Shown piece after piece: positions 9,422 to 18,140 of a stretch of 42,069 nucleotides of DNA (position 1 is the first letter of the stretch; each line of letters starts with the position of its first letter). Source of the stretch: JBFHES01 sp041584015 (lineage in GTDB: Bacteria > Bacteroidota > Bacteroidia > Bacteroidales > M50B96). The stretch covers positions 1 through 42,069 of the forward strand of contig JBFHES010000010.1 of the NCBI GenBank assembly GCA_041584015.1. Direction: 5' to 3'. The translations under genes and the position numbers were made by a program. The notes below the pieces were generated by a model. That model did no database searches. It was not told the origin of the DNA and saw nothing but the letters and a program-made list of their open reading frames with translations.

Positions 9422-9429
9422 TACCTTTT
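9422..9429 (+). promoter_or_regulatory. Probable -7 element of the DUF2723 gene
   Basis: TACCTTTT matches TAnnTTTG except for the last base, 25 bases upstream of the ATG at 9455. No clear -33 element is seen. Confidence 0.35.
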
Positions 9430-9454
9430 AGAAGAAATTGAAAACACATTGAAA

Positions 9455-12400
9455 ATGAAGCAATTCAGACTAACCAACAACATCTTCGGATGGGTGTCTT
9501 TTTTAATCGCTGCGATAACTTATGCATTAACGCTCGAACCAACAGCCAGTTTTTGGGACTGTGGTGAATTTATTACCACCGCCTATAAAATTCAGGTAGG
9601 GCATCCACCGGGTGCGCCATTCTTTATGATATTAGCTCGTGTATTCTCCTTATTTGCAGCAGACTCTTCTACTGTTGCCTTTATGATTAACATGCTCTCA
9701 GGTTTAGCTTCGGCCTTTACAATCATGTTTTTATTCTGGACGATTACACACATTGCCCGCAAAATAATGATCAAGAATGGTGAGTTCAACACAGGAAACC
9801 TAATAGCTGTAATTGGTAGTGGTTTTGTTGGAGCGCTGGCTTATGCTTTCTCTGACACATTCTGGTTCTCAGCTGTTGAGGCCGAGGTGTACGCAAGTTC
9901 ATCATTATTTACAGCCATGGTATTCTGGGCCATTCTTAAATGGGAAGATGCAGCAGATGAACCATACGCTAACAGATGGCTTATCTTAATCGCTTACCTT
10001 ATTGGATTATCAATTGGTGTTCACTTGCTTAACTTGCTGGCTATTCCTGCCATTGCATTTGTTTATTATTTCAAAAAATACAATGCCACAAGAAATGGTG
10101 TTATCATCGCATCGCTGGTGTCTATCGTTCTTGTAGGTGCAATTATGTACGGTATTATTCCTTACATAATTATTGTTGCAACCTGGTTTGAGCTTATGTT
10201 CGTCAATGGTTTTGGACTACCGTTCAATACAGGAAATATTGTTTACATCATCCTATTGGTTGCCCTTATTGTATTTGGATTACGCTATACGCTTAAGCAC
10301 AAGAAATATTTGCTCAACACAATTATTCTAGGTGTAACTGTTATCATTGTAGGTTATTCATCGTTTACAATGGTTGTTATTCGTTCGCTTGCCGATCCAC
10401 CAATGGATCAGAACAGCCCCGAAACTGTATTCAAATTATTATCATACCTAAACCGTGAGCAATATGGTGATCGTCCTTTAATATATGGACAATCATTTAA
10501 CTCGCCATTAGATGCCGAAACGCCTTATTCTGAAGGATCGGCAGTTTACATTCAGAAAGATGGCAAATATGTAATCTCTGATAGAAAGGACGAATACAAC
10601 TACGATAGCCAATTTAAAAGTTTGTTTCCACGTATGTACTCACCGCAGCAACGACACGTTGATGCCTACAAGCAGTGGAGTGGATTTAAAGGCCGTCCGG
10701 TTAAATTCAGAAACCGCTCGGGTGCCAATGAAACCATCTATAAACCTACACTTGGAGAAAACATTAGATATTTCATCAACTATCAATTTGGACACATGTA
10801 CCTCAGGTATTTTATGTGGAACTTTGCCGGACGTCAAAATGATATTCAGGGACACGGTATAGCCGATGGAGGCGTACTCCATGGTAACTGGATTTCCGGG
10901 ATTCCATTTGTTGATGATGCCAGATTAGGTGATCAAGATAAACTACCGGATGAACTTGCTAATAATCCTGGCAGAAATAAATATTATTTCTTACCACTAA
11001 TTTTAGGTTTGCTCGGGGTATTCTTCTTATACAAACGAAATATTAAAGATTTTACGGTTGTTACATTACTATTCTTCTTTACAGGAATAGCCATTGTAAT
11101 TTACCTCAACCAGTATCCATTCCAGCCACGTGAACGTGATTATGCTTTTGCAGCATCGTTCTATGCTTTTGCCATATATATTGGTATTGGTGTTCTAGCC
11201 TTGGTTCATCTATTAAAGAAAGTAGCTCCGCTTACCGCAAGTGCAGGAATTGCAACAGTCCTTTCCTTATTTGCTGTACCTGTGTTAATGGCTTCAGAAA
11301 ACTGGGATGATCATGATAGATCTGGAAGATACACTGCTCGCGACTTTGCCTACAATTACCTGAACTCCTGTGAGAAGGATGCTATTATTTTTACCAATGG
11401 TGATAACGATACTTTCCCGCTATGGTACATTCAGGAAGTTGAAGGTGTTAGAACCGATATTAGGGTTTGTAACCTGAGCTATTTAAGTACCGATTGGTAC
11501 ATCGATCAGATGAAACGTAAAGCCTACGATTCCGATCCTGTTCCGTTCTCAATGACTCACGACCAGTATGTGCAGGGAACAAGAGACTATGTGCCGCTTA
11601 ACGAGCAGTTCAAAGATTACAAAAACCTTGGACAGATTATGGACTTTGTGCGTAGCGAAAATCCACAAACAAAAGTTCGTTCGGGCTTAAACGACCAGAT
11701 GGACTTTATTCCGTCAAAGAAATTCAGGATACCGGTTGATTCAGCAAAAATTATGGACAACAATATTATCAGTCCAAAATATGCTGATAGAATGGTTGAC
11801 AATGTAGACTGGAAACTGAACAAATCATATGTATTGAAAAACGACCTGATGGTGCTCGATTTATTGGGTAACTTTAACTGGGATCGTCCGATATACTGGG
11901 CCATTACGGTAGGAAGAGACAGCTATGTGAACCTGGAGTCATATTTCCAGATTGAAGGCTTAGCTTACCGATTGGTACCAATCAGAACTCCTGTTAAAAG
12001 TGGACAGATTGGTTTGGTGAATACCGAAAAGATGTTCGACAATATGATTAATAAGTTCCGTTGGGGTGGCATTGATGACCCTGATGTATATCTGGATGAG
12101 AACAACCTTAGAATGTTAATGAACTTCAGAAGTAATTTTGGACGACTTGGCATGGAATTGATTAAAGAGGGTGAAATTGAGAAAGCAATTATAGTTGCAG
12201 ATCGTTGCGTTGAATTAATGCCAAACGACCGCGTTCCATACAACTATTTCAATGTATCGCTTGCAGAGGTTTACTACCTGGCCAATCAGCCGGAAAAAGC
12301 AAACGAAATAATTGAAATCCTTTTTGAGAAATCAAAGCAGGAACTCGACTTCTACTTCCAGTTGGATGTTGACAAGTTCAACCCAATTAGAAATGAAGCA

Positions 12401-12520
12401 AGAAAATCGCTCGCATTAATGCAGGAAATTGGCAGAATTGTTATCAACAACAATCAACCAGAACTGCAAAGTAAAATTGAAACTGAATTTGTTAAGTATC
12501 GTCAGTTTTTAGAATTTTAA
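9455..12520 (+). CDS. DUF2723 polytopic membrane protein, putative GT-C O-mannosyltransferase-like
   Basis: 1021 residues from the ATG at 9455; an in-frame TTG two codons earlier is an inferior start. The N-terminal half is polytopic. Right after the first helix comes the family hallmark SFWDCGEFI (32-40) with Asp35 and Glu38, then QVGHPPGAPFF (47-57). These acidic residues sit where GT-C glycosyltransferases keep their catalytic Asp/Glu, in the first extracytoplasmic loop. The C-terminal part (about 840-1021) is soluble, with a TPR-like region (EGEIEKAIIVADRCVELMP). DUF2723 is the family of human TMEM260, reported to be a protein O-mannosyltransferase. Bacteroidota O-glycosylate exported proteins beginning with mannose, so a role here is plausible, but that step is inference. 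It is followed by a long hairpin and purD. Confidence 0.85.
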   Translation: MKQFRLTNNIFGWVSFLIAAITYALTLEPTASFWDCGEFITTAYKIQVGHPPGAPFFMILARVFSLFAADSSTVAFMINMLSGLASAFTIMFLFWTITHIARKIMIKNGEFNTGNLIAVIGSGFVGALAYAFSDTFWFSAVEAEVYASSSLFTAMVFWAILKWEDAADEPYANRWLILIAYLIGLSIGVHLLNLLAIPAIAFVYYFKKYNATRNGVIIASLVSIVLVGAIMYGIIPYIIIVATWFELMFVNGFGLPFNTGNIVYIILLVALIVFGLRYTLKHKKYLLNTIILGVTVIIVGYSSFTMVVIRSLADPPMDQNSPETVFKLLSYLNREQYGDRPLIYGQSFNSPLDAETPYSEGSAVYIQKDGKYVISDRKDEYNYDSQFKSLFPRMYSPQQRHVDAYKQWSGFKGRPVKFRNRSGANETIYKPTLGENIRYFINYQFGHMYLRYFMWNFAGRQNDIQGHGIADGGVLHGNWISGIPFVDDARLGDQDKLPDELANNPGRNKYYFLPLILGLLGVFFLYKRNIKDFTVVTLLFFFTGIAIVIYLNQYPFQPRERDYAFAASFYAFAIYIGIGVLALVHLLKKVAPLTASAGIATVLSLFAVPVLMASENWDDHDRSGRYTARDFAYNYLNSCEKDAIIFTNGDNDTFPLWYIQEVEGVRTDIRVCNLSYLSTDWYIDQMKRKAYDSDPVPFSMTHDQYVQGTRDYVPLNEQFKDYKNLGQIMDFVRSENPQTKVRSGLNDQMDFIPSKKFRIPVDSAKIMDNNIISPKYADRMVDNVDWKLNKSYVLKNDLMVLDLLGNFNWDRPIYWAITVGRDSYVNLESYFQIEGLAYRLVPIRTPVKSGQIGLVNTEKMFDNMINKFRWGGIDDPDVYLDENNLRMLMNFRSNFGRLGMELIKEGEIEKAIIVADRCVELMPNDRVPYNYFNVSLAEVYYLANQPEKANEIIEILFEKSKQELDFYFQLDVDKFNPIRNEARKSLALMQEIGRIVINNNQPELQSKIETEFVKYRQFLEF

Positions 12521-12541
12521 AAAAATAGCATATTTATAGAT

Positions 12542-12587
12542 AAAGGTGTCAGGTCATATGGTAACAAGCTATGGTTTGACACCTTTT
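12542..12587 (+). terminator. Long hairpin between the DUF2723 gene and purD (terminator or 5' leader structure)
   Basis: The perfect 10-bp arms AAAGGTGTCA and TGACACCTTT (12542-12551 and 12577-12586) enclose a second CATA/TATG pairing and are followed by only four T residues. It could end the DUF2723 transcript. However, the purD ATG is just 29 bases further on, with no promoter-like sequence in between. It may therefore be a leaky terminator or a leader structure of purD. Confidence 0.6.
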
Positions 12588-12615
12588 CTGGAAACACAAT
12601 AATTATCGAAATAGG

Positions 12616-13884
12616 ATGAATGTATTAATATTAGGATCAGGCGGAAGAGAACATGCATTGGCATGGAAAATTGCAGAGAGTGATAAGCTGAGCAAGTTGT
12701 TTGTTGCACCGGGTAATGCCGGCACCCTAAAACTTGGTAAAAACGTAGACCTAAATGTTAACGATTTTGAGGCCATTGGGAAATTTGCAATCGATGAGCA
12801 AATTGAAATGATTGTTGTGGGCCCGGAAGATCCATTGGTAAATGGAATTTACGATTTCTTTAACGAAAGAAAAGAACTGGCCGCTATTAAGCTCATTGGT
12901 CCATCAAAGGCAGGCGCCGAGCTAGAAGGCAGCAAAGAGTTTGCAAAGCAGTTCATGCAAAAATATAATATCCCTACTGCTGGTTACTTTAGTGTTACCA
13001 AAGAAAACCTGAATGATGGTCTGGAATATCTTGCAAACGCTAAAGCACCATACGTGCTTAAAGCCGATGGATTAGCCGCAGGCAAAGGTGTAATCATCAC
13101 CAGCGACCTAGCCGAAGCCAAAGCAACACTTACCGATATGATTAACGGAAAGTTTGGAAATGCCAGCGCCACTGTTGTTATCGAAGAATTTCTTGATGGC
13201 ATTGAACTATCAGTATTTGTTTTAACCGATGGAACATCCTACAAAATCTTGCCTGAGGCCAAGGACTACAAAAGAATTGGCGAAGGCGATACTGGGCCAA
13301 ACACAGGCGGTATGGGCGCTGTATCTCCCGTCCCATTTGCATCGGCTGGTTTCATGAAAAAAATTGAAACTCAAATTATACAACCAACCATTGAAGGATT
13401 ACAACAGGAAAATATTCGCTACAGCGGTTTCATTTTCTTTGGTTTAATTAAAGTTAATGACGAGCCATTCGTAATTGAATATAATGTACGTCTGGGTGAT
13501 CCAGAAACCGAAGTAGTGTTGCCTAGAATTAAGTCTGACTTACTTGAACTGCTTGATGCTGCCGCTACCAAACAACTTGCCCAGCACAATGTACTCTTCG
13601 ATTGTAGAACAGCTACAACTGTAATGATGGTTTCTGCAGGTTATCCGGGATCGTACGAGAAAGGTAAAGCTATATCAGGATTCGAAAACGTAAATGAAAG
13701 TATTGTATTTCATGCGGGAACCAAGAATGTTGACGGAACTATACAAACAAACGGTGGTCGTGTATTAGCCATCACATCTTATGGCGAAGACAAAAACGAT
13801 GCATTAAATAAGTCATTTGCTAATGCAGAGAAAATTACCTTTGAAGGAAAGAATTACCGCAAGGATATTGGATTCGACTTGTAA
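12616..13884 (+). CDS. purD: Phosphoribosylamine--glycine ligase
   Basis: Second step of purine synthesis: ATP-dependent joining of glycine to phosphoribosylamine to give GAR. The 422-aa protein is full length for a monofunctional ATP-grasp GARS. Visible are GSGGREHALAWKI near the N-terminus (7-19), VVGPEDPLVNGI, the ATP-grasp loop KADGLAAGKGVII, GDTGPNTGGMGAVSP and the metal/ATP-binding EYNVRLGDPETE. No AIR synthetase or GART domain is fused. It probably shares a transcript with the membrane protein that starts 14 bases after its stop. Purine genes are not clustered around it. Confidence 0.98.
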   Translation: MNVLILGSGGREHALAWKIAESDKLSKLFVAPGNAGTLKLGKNVDLNVNDFEAIGKFAIDEQIEMIVVGPEDPLVNGIYDFFNERKELAAIKLIGPSKAGAELEGSKEFAKQFMQKYNIPTAGYFSVTKENLNDGLEYLANAKAPYVLKADGLAAGKGVIITSDLAEAKATLTDMINGKFGNASATVVIEEFLDGIELSVFVLTDGTSYKILPEAKDYKRIGEGDTGPNTGGMGAVSPVPFASAGFMKKIETQIIQPTIEGLQQENIRYSGFIFFGLIKVNDEPFVIEYNVRLGDPETEVVLPRIKSDLLELLDAAATKQLAQHNVLFDCRTATTVMMVSAGYPGSYEKGKAISGFENVNESIVFHAGTKNVDGTIQTNGGRVLAITSYGEDKNDALNKSFANAEKITFEGKNYRKDIGFDL

Positions 13885-13898
13885 AACAAAAAAACGTC

Positions 13899-14900
13899 AT
13901 GCTTAATTTTCTACGAGGTTACAGGACCATTAACCTGATTTTTATTCCACTACTTGGAATAGCCTTGTGGATGAATGCCTTTTTAAATCCGGAAATAAAG
14001 CTCTTTGCTTTTGATAATAATCCAATGCCCTTATATGCATTGCTTTCCGGTTTTATTGCAAAGAGCCATATGCTATCAACTGCACTGGCATTCTTAACAC
14101 TAATGTTAATGGTTTATCTGGCTACCCGGATAAACAAGCAGTTTCTTATTGTTGAAACCCGCTCGTATATAATGGCAGTTTTTCTGGTGATACTTAGCTG
14201 CTCCTTTTTGCCATTACTTAGAATTCACCCAGGATTAATTGGCGGAGTTTTTCTGCTATTGGCCATTGAGAAATGCCTGCGATCGTATCATAGTGATAAG
14301 TTCAGCACCAATTTTTTTGATGCCGCATTTTATATCTCTGTGGGATCGCTATTCTATTTCAGTCTTATCTACTTCACATTGCTTATTTGGATTGCGATTA
14401 TTATTCTGCGCCCCTTTAAACTTCGTGAATACTTAATGGTTCCGGTTGGTATCCTGCTACCCTACATATTCGCCTGGGCTTATTATTTCTTCACTGATAA
14501 TCAAAGCGCCCTTTTCGAAGTGATAGCACAAAATACCAAGCTTACCTCCTACTTGAATTACTTAAACATAAGCAACTATCTGTTTTTCTCTTTCATCCTT
14601 ATTCTTACCATTTTAGCATCGCTACACTTATTGAATGAAATGGGATCCAGAAAGATTGGCCCTCGTAAATTTTTGCGGGTAATGTTTTGGGTATTTTCAC
14701 TGAGTATTATCGCAGTACTCTTTGTACCATCCATATCCATCGAGTTGTTGCCAATAGTGGCAATTCCGCTAAGTATCTTGTTTGCTAATTATTTCACACG
14801 CATCAGAAATATGCTTATCGGAAATGTGTTAATCACGGTACTTATACTATTAATTATAGGCATTCATAGCTACCCGTTAATCATCCATTGGTTGCAGTAA
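13899..14900 (+). CDS. Polytopic membrane protein, DUF6427-like (333 aa)
   Basis: Almost the whole protein is hydrophobic, with about nine or ten predicted membrane segments and short basic loops (KLREY; SRKIGPRKFLR). The length and the start MLNFLRGYRTINLIFIP resemble the Bacteroidota family annotated as DUF6427; that match is from memory and uncertain. It begins 14 bases after purD, which suggests co-transcription, and converges on the UPF0126 gene with 15 bases between stops. No catalytic motif can be picked out and no function is proposed. Confidence 0.8.
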   Translation: MLNFLRGYRTINLIFIPLLGIALWMNAFLNPEIKLFAFDNNPMPLYALLSGFIAKSHMLSTALAFLTLMLMVYLATRINKQFLIVETRSYIMAVFLVILSCSFLPLLRIHPGLIGGVFLLLAIEKCLRSYHSDKFSTNFFDAAFYISVGSLFYFSLIYFTLLIWIAIIILRPFKLREYLMVPVGILLPYIFAWAYYFFTDNQSALFEVIAQNTKLTSYLNYLNISNYLFFSFILILTILASLHLLNEMGSRKIGPRKFLRVMFWVFSLSIIAVLFVPSISIELLPIVAIPLSILFANYFTRIRNMLIGNVLITVLILLIIGIHSYPLIIHWLQ

Positions 14901-14915
14901 ACCATAAGCTACAAA

Positions 14916-15533
14916 CTACTTCTCTTCTTTTCTATAGATTGTTGGTAAAGTAATCTCATAATAAATAACCAGGAATCGCAATCCCATTATTAGAACCGCT
15001 GGAATAATCTGCAAATACATGGGCGGCAGCTGGAGGTAGGATAAAAAGATGTACAGCGATCCACCGACGATACTTACGGTCGCATAAATCTCTTTCTCGA
15101 AAATAACCGGCACTTCGTTAATCAGGATGTCTCTTACAACTCCACCAAAAGCTCCGGTAATTGTTCCAAGGGCAATACAACTTATGTGACTCAATTCGGC
15201 ATTAAGCCCAATTTCGACACCTATTATTGTATAAAGCGCTAAACCAACGGTATCAAAGAATAACAAAGTTCTGCGTAAATAATTAAACTTGGTTCGGAAC
15301 AAGATGGCCAGAATAGTACCTGCTAATATCATGTAGGTGTATATGGGATCGACCAACCAAAAAACTGGTTTACCTATGAGAATATCGCGGGCCGTACCAC
15401 CACCAACAGCTGTAGCAAAAGCAATTATAAAAACACCAAAGGGGTCGAACCTTTTGCTCATTGCATTAAGCGCACCGGAGATTGCAAATGCAATTACACC
15501 AACCACCGCTACGTAATAAAGAATTTCATCCAT
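14916..15533 (-). CDS. UPF0126/TRIC-type membrane protein, putative cation channel
   Basis: 205-residue inner-membrane protein with about seven helices in two repeated halves. Each half carries the family's glycine-rich motif: AVGGGTARDILIG in the first and GAFGGVVRDILIN in the second. DPFGVFIIAFATA precedes the first. Prokaryotic homologues are related to eukaryotic TRIC trimeric cation channels, and some have been studied as K+ channels. The C-terminal tail is basic (YRKEEK). Upstream on the minus strand, TACTTTCG (plus 15551-15558) resembles a -7 element next to the terminator of the HD gene. It could be a separate unit or partly read through from the HD gene. Confidence 0.9.
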   Translation of the reverse strand: MDEILYYVAVVGVIAFAISGALNAMSKRFDPFGVFIIAFATAVGGGTARDILIGKPVFWLVDPIYTYMILAGTILAILFRTKFNYLRRTLLFFDTVGLALYTIIGVEIGLNAELSHISCIALGTITGAFGGVVRDILINEVPVIFEKEIYATVSIVGGSLYIFLSYLQLPPMYLQIIPAVLIMGLRFLVIYYEITLPTIYRKEEK

Positions 15534-15559
15534 GATGTTTCAATTTTGCGCGAAAGTAG

Positions 15560-15583
15560 AAAAAAGGGGTTTAGCTAATCCCC
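15560..15583 (-). terminator. Terminator of the HD-domain gene
   Basis: On the minus strand GGGG and CCCC arms (plus 15566-15569 and 15580-15583) enclose TTAGCTAA-like pairing and are followed by six T residues (plus 15560-15565). It is 25 bases beyond the stop at 15609. Confidence 0.65.
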
Positions 15584-15608
15584 TCAAATCATTAATCTAT
15601 ACTATTAA

Positions 15609-16163
15609 TTAAAGCCCAAGCTCTTCGCTTATTTCAGCCATTGCCTTAACGGCTAGCTCAGCAAACTCAGCCAATGGAATACCAACCATTTCGCACTCCA
15701 AAATGTTCTCGCGCTTAACTGATGCAGCAAAGTTCTTTTGCTTCATGCGTTTGGTAACGGATTTAGGCTTTACCGAAGCAATCTTCTGATCAGGATAAAC
15801 CAAGGTTGTAGCCGTTACCAAACCAGTTATTGTTTCGCCGGCTGCCAGCGCATGCTGAAAAACGGTTGATCGCGGCCCTACTCCTTCAGCATCTTCGTTA
15901 TGATGCACAATGGCATCAATAATCAAATCACTAACTTTCCCATTAAGAATTTCCTTCGATTTCAGACCATGAACTTTTGCATCTGCATTGGTAATTTCAA
16001 CATCTACATCATGTAGCAAACCAGCCAAGCCCCACTCTTCTTCGTTCTCTCCAAGCTTGCGTGCCATTGCCATCATCACAACTTCCGATGCGCGGCTGTG
16101 CTTCAACATGTTTTCATTCTTTACATATTCCTTAAGCAATTGGTAAGCTTCTGTTCTGTTCAT
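15609..16163 (-). CDS. HD domain-containing phosphohydrolase
   Basis: 184-residue cytoplasmic metal-dependent hydrolase. The ATG at 16163 (MNRTEAYQLLKEYV) is chosen over an upstream in-frame ATG, which would add 30 residues translated through the promoter. Visible HD-superfamily ligands are His22 (LKHSRASE), the His51-Asp52 pair (LLHDVDVE) and His87-His88 (IVHHNEDAEG). The same HD fold and motif order occur in small stand-alone proteins of unknown substrate, presumably a phosphomonoester or nucleotide. It has a perfect -7 element 23 bases upstream and its own terminator, so it is monocistronic. Confidence 0.88.
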   Translation of the reverse strand: MNRTEAYQLLKEYVKNENMLKHSRASEVVMMAMARKLGENEEEWGLAGLLHDVDVEITNADAKVHGLKSKEILNGKVSDLIIDAIVHHNEDAEGVGPRSTVFQHALAAGETITGLVTATTLVYPDQKIASVKPKSVTKRMKQKNFAASVKRENILECEMVGIPLAEFAELAVKAMAEISEELGL

Positions 16164-16186
16164 TATTGTAATTTTATTTGGTGAGG

Positions 16187-16194
16187 CAAAGATA
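16187..16194 (-). promoter_or_regulatory. -7 promoter element of the HD-domain gene
   Basis: The minus strand reads TATCTTTG, a perfect TAnnTTTG, 23 bases upstream of the ATG at 16163. It supports the shorter start. The remaining gap to 16387 holds nothing else clear; TACTTTTA at 16360-16367 is a possible -7 for the opposite gene. Confidence 0.5.
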
Positions 16195-16387
16195 AAACAA
16201 TGTAAGGTGATAGCGGAACAACAGAAGATATTCCTTTCTGAAAACAGTAACACGAAAGCGCACGGCTCAGTTGCTCATCAATTAAAAAATGCTATTAATA
16301 CCTTACCAATAATTAATTAGAATACTTATCGTTTGAAAACAGACTGCGACAAATTTTACTACTTTTAAATTGACTGAACTCAACTCT

Positions 16388-17641
16388 ATGAAATACCGAT
16401 TAACCCTCCTGCTTGCAATGCTCCTTCTCTCCTCTGGCACATTCGCACAAGATTATTGCAAAATAAAAATGCTGGTACTCGATGCAAATCAACAAGCAGT
16501 TTCAAAAGCTCATGTATTGCTTAAAAATAATTTGACTGGCACAATAACAAACGAACAGGGTTATTTTGAGCTAAACGTGCCCAAGGAATTTTCGAGTGAC
16601 ACCTTAACAATTAGTCACCTTTCGTTCATTCCTATTAATATTGCGATTGATGATCTAATGGCAGACACGAGTTTACACCTTGTCAATCTTCAGAACATGG
16701 AACACCTGCTTGCGGAGGTGATTGTAGATAATGCCGAACTTACAGCTGAACTGGTTTTAAAAAAAGCTGTTAACCTGCTCATTAAAAACTATCATAGAGA
16801 ACCAGCAGTACTTGAAGTGTATTATTCCAATGAATCTTCTAAAACACATACAGCCGATAGCACAACGTACCATAGAGGTATTGAAACAATATTATTGGTA
16901 TCGGATGAAGCTATCAAAGTTCGTGGCAAACAAAACTTCCGTAATCACGAAGAAGCCAGAATACTGCAAAACAAGGTTGCCAAAGAATGGGAAGTTACCG
17001 CGGACAATTGGCCGGGAAGCAACTCAATCAGGCACTTGTTCAAGAAAAACATCTACAAGTATTTTCAATCATACAAAATTGGATTTAGTACAAGTACTCC
17101 GGTAAAAACCTGTTTTAGCAAAGAGCACTTTAATCCTAACTTCCACATTGTTGAAATTAAAACCACAGCCCATGCAATTGTGCGCTACTTTATTAAAAAG
17201 GACGATTACAAAATTATGAGAATTGAAGAGGTGGTAACACCTGAAACGACTTTTAGAGCCATTACCAAATCATACAAAAAAGACTACTACTGGTATAATC
17301 TGGATACAACGATTGTTGAGTTTCAGGAAATCAACGATGAGGTTTTTCTAAAAAGTATTTATGCATCAGATTACACCGAACACAGATTGCGCGAAAGTGA
17401 TGCGATAACTTATTATTCACAAAAAACAAATCATCTTCTTATAACAGGTATTCGTAAAAACACCGATAAGCTTCCTAAAGAAGGGGAAAAAAGCAAGCTA
17501 TCGAAGTCGTTTTATGGTAATAAAGAAAATAGCAACAACTGGGAGCATATGAATAAGTACATTCGCTTTATTCCGGATGAGCTGCTTCCCGATTCCGTAA
17601 AAACCATGATGAAGGAAATGTGGAAAGAAGAAAAGGAATAA
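16388..17641 (+). CDS. Exported protein with carboxypeptidase-regulatory-like (CarboxypepD_reg) domain
   Basis: 417 residues from the ATG at 16388; an in-frame TTG six codons earlier is unlikely. Residues 1-21 form a signal peptide ending GTFAQ. Residues about 24-110 form a CarboxypepD_reg-like beta-sandwich, with the signature VSKAHVLLKNNLTGTITNEQ then GYFELNVP and SHLSFIP, as found at the N-terminus of TonB-dependent receptors. The remaining 300 residues have no plug or barrel. They are a mixed region shared with other Bacteroidota DUF-type exported proteins, likely periplasmic or outer-membrane attached. The role is unknown. It converges on the PPOx gene with a 17-base gap. Confidence 0.82.
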   Translation: MKYRLTLLLAMLLLSSGTFAQDYCKIKMLVLDANQQAVSKAHVLLKNNLTGTITNEQGYFELNVPKEFSSDTLTISHLSFIPINIAIDDLMADTSLHLVNLQNMEHLLAEVIVDNAELTAELVLKKAVNLLIKNYHREPAVLEVYYSNESSKTHTADSTTYHRGIETILLVSDEAIKVRGKQNFRNHEEARILQNKVAKEWEVTADNWPGSNSIRHLFKKNIYKYFQSYKIGFSTSTPVKTCFSKEHFNPNFHIVEIKTTAHAIVRYFIKKDDYKIMRIEEVVTPETTFRAITKSYKKDYYWYNLDTTIVEFQEINDEVFLKSIYASDYTEHRLRESDAITYYSQKTNHLLITGIRKNTDKLPKEGEKSKLSKSFYGNKENSNNWEHMNKYIRFIPDELLPDSVKTMMKEMWKEEKE

Positions 17642-17643
17642 AT

Positions 17644-17660
17644 ACCTGGCGGCAGGTTTT
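17644..17660. terminator. Short hairpin between two convergent genes
   Basis: ACCTG and CAGGT (17644-17648 and 17653-17657) with loop GCGG are followed on the plus strand by TTTT. The stem is only 5 bp and reaches into the stop codon of the opposite gene, so it is a weak terminator at best. Confidence 0.35.
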
Positions 17661-18126
17661 AAACAAACCTACCAAATTCTTTCCCTTCGAATTTGTCAGC
17701 CTTCACAGCAAATACACAAACATTTTTCACAGCCGGAGAATTATAACCGAATGTACGATCGGAATAATTTGCCATAATAATATTAAGCGCTTCAATTTTT
17801 GCGTCGTAGTCTTCAATAAAAAACACTTGTCCTTTGGCAAATACACTACGGTATTTCATGGAATAGCTACAGGCCACATCTTCGTTTTGCACCGCTAATT
17901 CGTGATCGGTACTAAAGCTAATCGCTACATTCGGATTTGCACGCAGGATATCCATTTTTCGTCCATGCTGATCACCATGAAAATAAACAACACCATCCTT
18001 ATAGCCAAAATTCATAGGAACCACATAAGGCATGTTTTCGCTATCAACCATTGCCAGATTGCATACTTCGCATTTTTCCATAATTTGCTCAATCTGTGGT
18101 AAAAAAGTAATCCATCGTGCTTTCAT
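17659..18126 (-). CDS. Pyridoxamine 5'-phosphate oxidase-like flavoprotein (Nim-related)
   Basis: 155-residue protein with the split beta-barrel FMN-binding fold of the PPOx superfamily. It shows the family sequence CNLAMVDSENMPYVVPMNF, then VYFHGDQHGRKMDILRANP with the phosphate-binding HGRK, and a late conserved TFGYNSP. This arrangement is that of the group containing nitroimidazole-resistance proteins (NimA) and general FMN-dependent reductases. A resistance function is not implied by family membership. It starts 14 bases after the dnaG stop on the same strand, so it is likely co-transcribed with primase. Confidence 0.87.
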   Translation of the reverse strand: MKARWITFLPQIEQIMEKCEVCNLAMVDSENMPYVVPMNFGYKDGVVYFHGDQHGRKMDILRANPNVAISFSTDHELAVQNEDVACSYSMKYRSVFAKGQVFFIEDYDAKIEALNIIMANYSDRTFGYNSPAVKNVCVFAVKADKFEGKEFGRFV

Positions 18127-18140
18127 AGTTTCTGTATTTT

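Noticed and set aside
12542..12615. Purine riboswitch ahead of purD
   Set aside because: Only a simple hairpin is present; no three-way junction or conserved aptamer core of a known purine class could be made out.
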